The translations under genes were made by a program, and so were the position numbers. Shown in pieces: positions 50,368-61,543 of a DNA stretch of 64,000 bases. Below the pieces are notes generated by a model, which saw nothing but the letters and a program-made list of their open reading frames with translations, was not told the DNA's origin and ran no database searches. Source of the DNA: Bilabrum cf. latius (taxonomy: Eukaryota > Bigyra: Bicosoecida > Bigyra > Bicosoecida). Every line of letters starts with the position of its first letter. Position 1 is the stretch's first letter. Where the stretch lies: NCBI GenBank assembly GCA_965178125.1, contig OZ237751.1, positions 1 through 64,000 on the forward strand, written 5' to 3'.

Positions 50368-53300
50368 ATGGCAAGCCTGAAAGATGCAAACTGCCCGGGA
50401 TTTACTGCGCAGCCATCTAATCCTAATAGATGCTTGCATTGCCGAAAGGGGATCGGCAGGCATAGGGCTGTCAGGAGCGTCGTACCTGAACCGACACTCG
50501 GCATCGCTTCTTGTCCGGTCGATTCATGTGAGCAGAATGACGAGCTCCAAAGTTCACAAGAGAGAGGCCAGGAAGAATCTATCAATGCAGCAGGCAGGAG
50601 CGCCGGAACGTCTGCGGTGGCGATTCCATTCATTTGGCCCAGACACAAGTCTCGTGCGAACTTCGAGACATTCGAAGTTATTGTCTCATTGTCAGAGTTT
50701 GACTGGGGACGGCTGGGTCCAAACGGAATTGTAGGCAATTGGTCCACTTCTACAAGTCACAGCCCCCGACACTGGCCTAGGGGGGCCTGGTACGTGCAGC
50801 TTTCAGCGGACGGTCCGCTAGAGGTTCCTACCCCGCCTCCGCAGCGGCTTGGGAAGGGTTCAGGCCAGGATCACACTTCAGACATTTAGCAAAGCCCAGC
50901 AAAATTATCTCTGGCTACACGTTTACCGCTCATGGAAGGCCTGGCTGGGCCAAGACCTTCCGGATCAGCTAGACCTGGTCTTGGCTTGCGGTCGAACGGC
51001 GGCTTCCCGACACCATCTCAATCGGGTCCGCACAGAATGGCCCCAAGGCGCAGATTTGGTGGTCCAGCACTAGCAGAGGTACTGGAAGAGGATGACGCCG
51101 ATCAAGGCTCGCCACCTTCAGCGCGTGCAGGCGAGCCCGCAGTCAGCACGGCATCGGCTGGCTCCAAGCCTGACAGCAGGAGCAGCAGCAGCAGAGGCAG
51201 CGGCTTGCCAGACCCGAGCAGCACCCGGGCCAGCAAAATCAGCGGGGCGTCACAGGCGCAAGATCACCGCGACGCAGGCCCCGTGGCTGCAAACCACGCG
51301 TACGAGTTCGGCCCGGGCCGAAGGGAGTCGGCCAGGCACCGCGGGGGCGAGACCGAGAAGATCCGCACGTCCACCATCGCCAAGCCGTTGAGGGCCAGAT
51401 TGGGCCCTGGCTCTGCCCCTGAGCGCGGAGACTTGTTTGAGGGCGATAGCTACGCGGGCAGTGACGAGAAACGCGGGGAAGCGGTCGGTGCGGGCGCTGG
51501 CGGGCTCGAGTCGTCCCTCTGGATGGCCCCCAGCCAGCCCACGTGGAGGGCCCCCAGGCAGGGGCAGGTGGTCGCCGTGTCCAAGTCGCCCGTCCTGCGC
51601 TTCTGCAGAGCGGTCCCACTGCGCATGCCCCGCTCTCTAAGGCTCTTGAAAGCGACTTCTCTCCGTATCTCGCTCATGTTCGTCGGGGGGCCCAACGGGA
51701 GCGGCAGGCCGCCAGTCGAGGTCGGCTCCGTGCTGGTGCCGCCTCAGACCGTGCTGCCGTCGGGCCAGTCATCCAGTGGGAAAAGTCGCGGTATTCGGAA
51801 CAAAGCCGTGTTTCTGCGGGGCAATGGCGGGTTTAGGTGCGTGTGTTCGTGCTACTCTCGCACGGCAGGGGCCGAGAGGAGGTCGTGGCTGAGCCAAAGA
51901 ATAGGAGGCACATCGCTCCGGCGATCCTTCGTGGTTGGCGGGGCTCAGAGGAGCAGCGTGCTGAGTTTTCGAGAGGAGTGCGAGGAGTCGGCCCTCGGGG
52001 TTGCAATTCCAGCTGCCCTCTGCAGGGCACGGGCGGATGGGTTGCGCAGGTAGCGCGAGAGGCTACTTCTAGGCCTGGATCGCATTCTTCCGCTGCTGCG
52101 GAGCGACCGCACAGCTTTGGAGCTAGCAGGGCCTACACAGGGAGTGCGGGACAGTGGAGGGTACTAGAATCCTCTTTCCAATGGAGAAGGGGTGTTTCCT
52201 TAGTTCAGTTCACAGCATGGTCAGGGCAGCCAGCAGGACAGCGGTGAAGATGGATCGGTCCGGACCAGGACGCGATCTGCATCTAGGAGCTCTCCAGTGG
52301 AAGCTCAGGAAGGCTCACTCTAGGCAGTACCGATCGAAGAGCGACAAGGTCCCAGAGCTAGGACGAGCAGCGTGCAGGTTGACAGCTCGAGAGAGCCGTT
52401 GGCTAGGGTCAAGGCGGCCATCGAGCGCATCAACGCGAGACAGGAAGTCATTGAAATTGGAAATAAGTCCAAACCCAGGCTGCGAAGGCGTGCAGGCCTC
52501 GCGGCAGATGCGGTCTCGTCCTCATCGCAGCCAGCACGACGAGGACCTCGCATGATATCCGAGCCTGGTCGCGCTGCATCGAATGCTGCACCATTAGGAC
52601 CTGAACGAACTGTATCTGCCTCTGCCACCACCCCATCTAGAGGCGCCGGAGTGCCGATTCCAGCGGGTGCGCAGCCACCGGCGGCATCTCGAGGATCCGA
52701 ACGGGGTACCCCTGGCCGGTTCGGACAGCAAGCGAGCCTAAATCCATAGCCGAGCCCTCTCACGTTTCGAGTGTCTGGAAAACTCGCGGGAGTTGGCTGG
52801 TATCTGGCAACAGCCAGAAACTTGCTGTGCATGCTCAAGGCCCAGGCCGCCTGCATCGCAGAGCTGGACGGGCAGGCTGCCATTCTGGCCCATCGATACA
52901 GGAGGGCGTGGAGGCACTAGAGCAGGCACAGAAACAGAGGCTGGGGAGATTTGGGCCACCACGCAGAGACGGCTGCGTTTTCATTCAAGAAGGGGATCGT
53001 GAGGCCTGGGAGGCAAGAGCCATGGCCAATCGCTGCAGCCCCGGGCGGCATTGCAGCGGGGGCGGCTGATCCCGTCGTGCATAAGGGCAGCATCGCACCC
53101 ATCCAAGACGTGCTCGCAAAGGGCTGGCTGAAGTCTATTTCCAATGAGAATACGCGCGAAAAGGACAGTATATCCAGAGGTTCGGGAGACAAGCTGCGTC
53201 AGTCGGTCGCAGAGCAGGGCGGGTAGTGGTACAAACCCAGCGCGCTCAAAGGCAGCTCATCGCTTGCCTTCTTGCCGTTGAATCTGCACCTGCACAGCAT

Positions 53301-56300
53301 GGAGGTGCAAGAGAATACTGTGGGTAGTTTTGTGGCATCTACCTATGCCAAGGATAGCCATCTTTTCGTCGAGCGCATCGCAAAGCTCAAGCGCAGCTCT
53401 GCAGTGCAGCGAGCCCTTTAGGCCGGTAGCGCGTCAGTTGATGCGACATGGGGATGGGGAGTCTCGCAATTCAAAGGGATGTTTATGCACTCTAAGAAAG
53501 GAGCCAAACGAAGGCGGGTACGCCGCCACCGTCTCGAGTCGAGCGCCTCTGTGCAATCAAGGCGGCTAACAGCTGGGACCAGCTCACTCGCATGGGACGA
53601 TGCGACTGCCGGACTGGTGTCTCCAGTCAGTTTGCCGCGGCCATCGATCGCAGCTTAGGACAAAAGAAACAATCAGTATGGATCTATGCTGTCTCGGGCG
53701 GCTGCGAGGGCTCGAGACGGTAGCGACGATGATTCTTCGGACGACTCTGAGCATGCCCCATCCATCGGCAGTTCGAGTAGCGCCAAGTCAGGAGCTGCGC
53801 CAGACGTGTCTAACGCGGATCCTGGCGAAAAGCGGGGTGCATCAGGCCAAGGCAAGCCATCTGCATGGGCAGTTGCTGGCAGAGTTGCACGAGTCCGCGC
53901 CATCTTCGAGAGGCGGCTGCAGCGCTCAGACGACGAGCCATCAGCGCAGTCGCCCAGATCAGACCAGGATTCTGGCCATGGATTGCCCTCTGGCAGGCAG
54001 TCTCCGATCGAGAACGGAGGGGCAAAGCTCGACAGTTCTGGCCCCATGCTGCTGACGGACTTGGCAGACGTCCTCCCCGACGAGCACGGCGCGAACGCTG
54101 CAGCCAGCGATGAGAAGCAGTCTCGCAGCAGGAGGCGTGCGAGACGAGGAAGTGCAGCTTCGGTCGAATCGCACGGGTCACATGTGAGCGGTATGACAGA
54201 TGCCTCAGATTCAAGCCATTGGTCAGCTCTAACTTTTGGAACCTCATTTGGTGGGGCTGTAGCTTCGCAAGATCAGCCTGGCGACACGGCACTGCAGGGG
54301 TCATGGCTCGCAAGTGGCAACACGAGGGGGCAGTAGGGCCGAGCGGTTGGATCCGGGGACTCGGTGGCTTCGTTCGCTACCTAGAGCAAACGGCTGGCGC
54401 GCTAGCAGTCCGTGGCACAGCTGGCCCAAGCTGAGATCACAAGGGTCTCTGAGCTCCTGCAAGAGCACGCTGCTGGGAACAGAAGAGAGGGTGAGAATGG
54501 CTCGGGTATTAATCGACCAAGACTTCTATCTGAAGCCTCTCGAAGGGCGGCTGGAGCTCGATCGACCAGCTTGAAGACTGTCAAGCACGCAGACCTGGGG
54601 TTTGACGGGCTCGTGCAGGCCAGCTCTAACTTGGACGCAGTCACCAGGGCAGCGAGTCTGGCCGTGATAGCGCTCAAAAAGATGCGCATTGACAGGGAGC
54701 GAATCAGCGGGTCTCCTGGAACGTGGTACACAGTGCTCACAATGGGTGCACCTGCGCTGCATGCTCCACTTGCTCCCTTGGAGAGCCTTGGGTCGCTGGC
54801 ACGGCTCACTTACTTCAAGTGCTTCCAGTCCACTGCAGAAGGCCAGAAAGCGTCACCAACCTACTACCCTCACAGGCAGAGGTACATGTCCGTGCCAGGG
54901 TTTGCTGAGGGCCCGTACTAGGGCATGGGGGGCCTCAAGACTGGTGGACTGGAGGCGCTGCGATTGCCGCTCATCACTGGGCTTGGCTTGGACGATTCTA
55001 CATCTTGTGCGGCGTTTCTCGAGGCATGGTCACTGTGCTGTGTCAGTCCAACGTCGGTTGCGGTGTAGAACTGGCGCATGGAGAGATCTACTGCTGAAGT
55101 GGAGGCTCTGCAGCGGAGGTAGGCATGGAGGAAATGGTTTGCGCAGGCGGTCGCAGCCACGTCACGAACAGGGTCGCGGGATGCGTTGGCGGCGCTGCCA
55201 TAGTCAAGTAGCCCGAAGCAGTCGCATTTTGCGAAGAGTGTACGAGCTATTGGGGACACTGATACATCGGATATGGGCATGCAGCTTGAGGCCTTGGGCA
55301 TGGGGCAGATCCTGGGGGCCCAAGGTGCGGGGGAGGGCGTTGCCAGAGCCAGGTTGCGCGAGGACCAGCTCAAGAAGAAATCTGATCAAGTGGCCAAGCG
55401 ATCTGCCTTGGAGAACCTCATTTCCACTCTGGGGGCGGTCGGTCTCGGTCATGGGGTGGAGCGGTCCAGCGTGACACACAACGCGCGGCCTACCTACGAC
55501 TGCGCCGTCCCACTGTCGCAGGCATCCATGGCTGCTGCGTCAGTTGCCATCGCTCTACAGCGCAGAGAGGACAGAGTGTTTGCGCAGGCGCTCTCGGCTG
55601 CTGTTGCGCTCGTGTGCAACGCAGTTGACGCCGCCATCGCCTCGCAGAATACCTCAAGGCTGGCTCCGCTGGCCAAGTCAGGGTTCCTGCTGTCCTTCGA
55701 GAGCCTGCTCAGCACTGCCGGAAGTGAAACCAGCATGCTTCGAGATTTCAAAGTCGCGGTCAGGTAGCTTGCTAAAGTCAGGGTTCGCTTTCGATAGCGC
55801 CTCGGTAAGGCTCAGGCGCGCGGTGCGGCGGCCATCTGGCGTGTGTCTGGCGTGCATGCCCCTGGAATGACAGGAACGTCGAGTGGTGGGTCTTCTTCGC
55901 GCCCATCGAGTCAAGATTCGCTTGCAGCAGATGCTCCACGATGGTATTCCTCCACGGATGGGATATCCGTGTGGGGCAAAGGGACTGCAGCTGTGGATGC
56001 CGGGACGTACTACCACGCAGCAGTCACCGCGCAACAGCTCAAGCACTCCGCGCCTCGCGGCAAGCCGCACACGCGAACTGGGACACGAAGTGGGTCTGGG
56101 CACAGTAGCTTGCACGACAAGAGCCTCCCAAGCGCCGGAACAGGAAAGATATCTGGTCCAACCACTCGTGGGAATCATCCAGACCTCAGCGGTGCCACGC
56201 AGGCAAGGCATGCGCATGGGAGACAGCTGTCGTTGGGGCAGCAGGCCAATCAAGGCGGTGTACCGATGCTGCGCAGATCACGAACGGCCATCCAGGCTTC

Positions 56301-59300
56301 TGCAGCGCGAGAAGTAGATTCATGGAGCGTATCGAGCGACGAAGACTCCAGCCGTGGGCTGCCCAGCCGACCAGTCCGTTAGCCCCCGTTGGCCCCGTAG
56401 CCTCCACCGGTCGCAACCCGCACTGCAAAGAGAAGGGTAACTGCAGCTGCGATTCCAAACTTGTCCCAGCAAGCGGATTCTGCTCACCCGATTTCTGGCC
56501 TAGATAGAATTTCGAGCATCGAGCGTATCTAGAATGGCACTGCTGCGGCAGTCTCAGAGAGCGATAGCGATTCCGAAGGCGCGGACATGGCTCGAGCAAT
56601 GGAGCGCGGTGATGAGGCTGCAGCTGAGGCGAACAGGCAGTTTTCCATTGCTGCAGCGCAGCGAGCGTAGGCTGAGCAATCTGAGGGGGCACTCAAGAAG
56701 TTGAACCAGCGTTACGCTCGAAAAAAAGCAATGCGGATCGGAAGCCGCACGGAGGCTCATGATGAGCCCAATTGGCGTGAGCTTGACGCTGCAGAGGTAG
56801 ATTCAGACAGCTATGAATCAGACGCAAATTCTACCAGCAGCAGTGACGACGATTCAGCAGATCGGGGTGGCGTTCCAGACCAACTACTTTCTACTGCACA
56901 AAGCTTGGTGGAGTCTGCAGCACACGATTGTGCGGTTCTGGGCGGATCATCGGGGGCCCTGGCGGCAGCGGAAGGAACGGCACCAGCAGATGACTCCCGA
57001 AGGGTGTCGGTTCTCGAGGGGGTTGGAAGCAGCGCAGCAGGCGATTTAACGTCAAAAGCAAGCCGGGATGGTAAGGAGGGTGGCAAGAGGAATGAGACGG
57101 CAGACCAGACCGCCCCGGCACCTGAAGACAGTAAATCTCCCAAGGCTTCACTAGGGTCTGGTTCGTAGCTTCTACCACCGGTGCCGTCGTCTCTAGACAG
57201 CCTGCATCCTAGTGGTGCAGCACGACCCGGAGGGCGTGCATCTGTGGGCTCCTCTCAGGTGCGGCCCGATGATGTTCCTAGGCAAGACAGTGCTCAGTCC
57301 GTGAGCAGTATGAGATTCTCCGGCGACGACCTGCGGCTCGTTGCACAGAAGTGCTCCTGGGCCCACGTGTGGGAAGCCTCTGGCACCAGCGATGGGTCCG
57401 AATTCGATGCGGATGCCTGCTCGAGCGAAGAGATTCCAGTCTATGCGATGGAGTAGCATCGTAGGCCACCGTTGCCACACTCTGATCCCAAGGAAGTCAG
57501 CATTTCTCTCATATCCAGCCGGGATCGATCGCAGACCACTCTCGCGGTTGCACCTGATCGAGCAGGATAGCAAGATCGAAGCGGAGCTGGTAGAGAGGCT
57601 ATAGCTGGCGAATCAGCTCCGACGCAAGGCCTCTCGAAGCTACCTTTACCTAAGCTGGCACAACATCTGCGAGACACGGTGCCGCCGCAGCGGAAGCAGC
57701 GGAGGTCGAGGGTGCAATGGGCTTTGCGTCGCACCGCTGAGCGGCTGATGTCGACCCAGACTCGAGTGGTGGAGGGCAGCAGACTAGCAAAGTCGCCGTA
57801 CAGCGGGTTCAGGGCCGGCGTGGAGGCAGAGGCCGCACAAGCATTGCAGCGAGCCAGCAAGCTGGCCAAGAAGAGGTTGCTGCAGAAATGGTCGTCCTCT
57901 GCAAGCCAGTCTTCCGTGGTGCGAGCTATTCTCGGCGACGGTGGCAGCACAAGCGGGGATCTGGAGGGGGCGCTGCAGCTCGCGAGGTAGGGCTCCGTGC
58001 GTGGTAAGACAGACGCGAGTGCAGCATAGGCAGTGCGTCGACTTAGGGGCCGCGGGCGGTTCTCGGTGTTTGGTGCCATCCAGGGCCTCAATGCCGGCGA
58101 TCTCGCCGACAAGCTGAGGCAAAAGCGCAGCGGCTCTGCTGGTGCAGCGATCCCGCAGTCACCAAAGCTTGGGCCAGCCGAGGCAGCTGCTTCAATTGGT
58201 GAGTCAGAGAGCAAAGGAGCAGATTCATCTGACCTGAAGTGGAGGGCAATCTGGTACGATGTGCAGCCAGTGCTTGCCGTGGGTTCACCATCGCTCCCGC
58301 AAGCGGTATGGGTTGACAACGTGGTCGCCATGCGGCTGCTCGTCCTTGCAGCGAGCATCGGAGGCGCTGTGGGACCCCGCCTCGCCGAAGCAGCAGCCTG
58401 CCTGCGTACTACGCGCCCGGGTCACGACGAGCTGGCGCAGAGCGGGTGCCTGCAGACAGACGGCGTATCCAACGCACATGCCCTGCTTTCCTTGGTGGCC
58501 AGAGACAAGCGCTCGTCTGGCAAGGACACTCGGCGCGGGCGGACTCTGTCTGCCGATGGCGGCAGCAATGACGATGGGGATCCCGACCGCAGGGCCAGCG
58601 CGGACAGTATTGCCGAATTGGACGATGTAGCAAGCGCTAGTACGGCTTCACTGGCCATCCGCGACGCGTTGCATGCGGCGCTCCTCAAGTACCCCTATCG
58701 TATTGCTGCCCCTGATCTCTTGCCGGCACCACCGGCAGCACCGAGCGCACCAGCACCTATTCCCCCCAGGGGAGTGGCAGTCCCAGCCCGTATCCGGGAA
58801 AAGAGGCAGAGGTTTTCTCTGCGAGGGGGCGGTATCGCTCCGTTGAGCGCCCCGGGATCGCCAGAGCTGCAGGCTCAACCAGCTGCGATTGCTGCCCGCG
58901 GCGCAGACGATCCAGTAGCGGTGATCCCGCCCGAGTACCTGTCACAGGTGATTGTGCATCTAGCAGCTGCAGCGGCAGAGGACCAGCAGGTGCTGCGGTC
59001 CGTGCAGCGAGTGAACCCTTCTCTTCGAGCTCTGCGCGCGGAAGCTGTGGCTGGGGGCCACCAGCGGGGGCGCCGAGCCGCGCTGCGGGCGCTGGTGAGG
59101 CTCGCCGGCGTCCAGTCAGCCGATGGGGCGGGAGCGGGCGGGCCCTCATCTCCGCCGAAGCAGCAAAACCGGAGCGGTGGCCGAGCAGGCCGTGTGAAGC
59201 GGGCACGAGGAGAACAGGCCGGAGACTCGCCCCAGGACAGCCCTCCACCAGCTCCTCGACCCAACGGCACGTCTGGCCCTCAGATCACCCCCTCGATCAC

Positions 59301-60114
59301 GATGTCCTCGGGCTCTCCGTCTGGTAGCCGCGGCCAAGATGGGCCCAGAGTGCCTGCCTCCCAGCTGGCGGGGGCCCCGGGGACAGAAGCCGCCGACCTA
59401 CCCGCTTTCTGCGCTGCAGCCGCGCAGGATGACACGCTCCAGGCCGCAGTGCTGCTTGCCAACGAGCAGTCCCTTGTGGTTGACCTGGAGTGCAAGCCCT
59501 CCGTATTCGACCAGCTGCCAGCAGCTCTCAGGGACGCAGCTGTTCCCCTGGTGCCCCTCTTGTTCTCCCAGGGCATCAACGAGGCGCAGACTTTCGCTAA
59601 CCTGCAGGGCAGCTCAGATCTGTCCCTGCAGCAGGAAACAAACCAGGCATCTCTATTCAGGCTGCAGCAGTTCGCGCGTCGATGGGCCGTGGAGCTGGCA
59701 GGCGCCGAGATGCGCGCCATCGACAGGGACCTGGCGGCCTTGGGAACCGAGGTACTGGCTGAGGCGGACCCAGGGAGGCGCAGGGCCAAGCGACCTAGGG
59801 TGCTGCAGCTGGCGGGGGACATCGTACGCGCGTTGGGGGGAGGGCGCGTGACCTGCTGCAAGAGCGGGAAGGACCGCACCGCCATGAGCGTCACGCTGGA
59901 GATCGCGCGCGTGCTGGCCAGAAGGCACGGGCTTCCCAAGGCCCGTGTCCTGGAGACTGCCGCTCTTCTTAGGGAGTGGGGTGTACGGAGGGACGTGTGC
60001 CGCAAGTGCATCGGGAAGCCCAGGTTTGCCTTCAACAGGCTGCAGCAGGGCTTCTTACCAGAGGAGTACCAGCCACCCGCTGGCAGCATCGCACAGGGCG
60101 CGTTAGAAACTTGA
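50368..60114 (+). CDS. Giant INPP4-type phosphoinositide phosphatase, ~3250 aa
   Basis: One frame of 3249 codons, all interruptions TAG, stop TGA. INPP4 enzymes remove the 4-phosphate of PI(3,4)P2 and leave PI3P. The catalytic loop is CKSGKDRT (Cys 3164, Arg 3170, CX5R). It is preceded by LLFSQGINEAQT and followed by the family's C-terminal FAFNRLQQGFLPEEYQPP. Other family blocks are LPLNLHLHSMEV near residue 971 and GFLLSFESLLSTAGSE near 1772. Animal INPP4 is about 900-1000 aa; here the same blocks are spread over about 2300 residues by Ser/Ala/Glu-rich insertions. The first 900 residues are mostly low complexity; a C2 domain near residues 90-120 or 410-470 is possible but unproven. The start at 50368 is the first good ATG after the upstream gene. 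At 51543-52247 another frame is also open, so a local frame error cannot be excluded. Confidence 0.82.
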
Positions 60115-60421
60115 TCGTGGGGACGGTGGAAGAGACCTACTGTGCTGTTCACTACCGGACTTCGTCTGGCAGACGATCCTGCGGGAAAGGGAGGCAGCCT
60201 GAGGGTAGGGTCCGGCCTGATGAGGGTAGCGAGTCTGGGAACCGGAATTGAGAGCAAGCAAACGAGAACACGAATGAAAACGTCGCATTCCGCATACTAG
60301 CTTGCACTCCTTTTTTCAATCAACGGTGCTGTTTCATTTGTGCTAATTTGCTCAGTTGCTGCGTAGAAGGCGAGCCATTTACCATAGCTTTGTGTTTCTC
60401 TCTCCGCGTTCTCGACGCGAC
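60115..60421. other. Intergenic region (307 bp), no feature seen
   Basis: It separates the INPP4-type stop from the next ATG on the same strand. Minus-strand open frames here are short and overlap the basic-protein gene; they are not supported. Confidence 0.5.
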
Positions 60422-61294
60422 ATGGAGAAAGAAGCAGGATCTTCAGCACACAGAAATGCAGGGTCCGGTAAGGTGGGACGTTGTGGCACGAAATAGGAGG
60501 AGTTAGACAAGATGGTAGCAATGCAGGCGGCTTCAATCATGCTTGGCGGTGGACGGGCGGGCATGGCAGATGAAGCTATGGTGGACCTTCGAAGACTCGT
60601 ACTCCGCCAAGCAGACACACAATATGGCCTCCGCAGTCGTGCTAGGGTGAAGAAGTGCAAAGCTTTGGGCCTTAGGTTGTCTCGTCCGAGACCACCACCG
60701 AAATAGCCACTCGAAGACGAGCCTAAGGCTGCTCGCGATGGCATCGTCGAATCGGTGAAAACCCACCGCTCCACGACAGGTGCAGCTCACTCGAGTCGTG
60801 CAAAGAAGACCAGCCGCAAGACAGTCACTGTTAAGGGGAGAAGCGATTCACGTTTGATAAAATAGACGAAGGCTGAGCTCGTGACAGCCAGGCGCCACCA
60901 GCTGCAGCTCGAGGCAGAGGCGCGTGATCAGAGGCGTAAGGCCCTTGGGATGCCGCGATCGTCGAGAGAGTCCATCACGAGGCGACAGCAGGAGGCGTTG
61001 CAGCGCCACATGAGGCGTGGTCGCACCCAGGCGCGTGCGTGCGCTGGCGGAGCACGAAGGGATGGAGGATCGCAAGCTGCCACCGGTCGCAACGGGACCG
61101 TAGGTTGCACTAGTGGGGCAGCTAGGCCTTCTCGTGCTCGGAACCATGGGAGTGATAGTGGTACACCTGCTCGATCGGCCGAGCCGCCAGCGGTTTCAAA
61201 CGATCATGGGTGGGATGAGCAGGCCCGGGTGTGGGCGCTGAGGGGCGGTTTGCCAGGGGCGCGGGCAGTCGAGACTGAGGAGCACACCAGATAA
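60422..61294 (+). CDS. Small basic protein, unrecognised
   Basis: 290 aa, stop TAA, the only complete CDS in the window that ends in TAA. TAG codons lie at 60494-60496, 60704-60706 and near 60866. The protein is rich in Arg and Lys with helical, coiled-coil-like stretches (TARRHQLQLEAEARDQRRKA, RRQQEALQRHMRRGR) and two Lys/Arg clusters that could act as nuclear localisation signals (SRAKKTSRKT). No domain is recognised. An RNA- or DNA-binding role is only a guess from charge. Confidence 0.6.
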
Positions 61295-61543
61295 GCAGGC
61301 GAAGCAGAAGTCCAAAGGCAATATTCAGTCCAATTTAATCCGCGATGCGGGCCCCCCGGGACCGTGATCTCTGCGGAACATGTCGGCTCGCGGCGCCGCC
61401 AACGGTGCGTAGACTAACTTATCCGGATTGAATGTGCTGTTGCACTCAACATTTAACAAAAGTACCGGTGATATTGGAGTCCAACCAGCGCTCATTGTAA
61501 GAGCAGTCAGTGCTCAATTCGCTGCAATTCAACGCAGGCCTCA

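Noticed and set aside
51543-52247. Alternative open frame inside the INPP4-type gene
   Set aside because: The main frame remains open on both sides and gives helical, plausible protein. A local frame error is possible but not shown.
60297-60774. Minus-strand ORFs of 79-131 codons
   Set aside because: They overlap the basic-protein gene and its upstream region and have no supporting motif.
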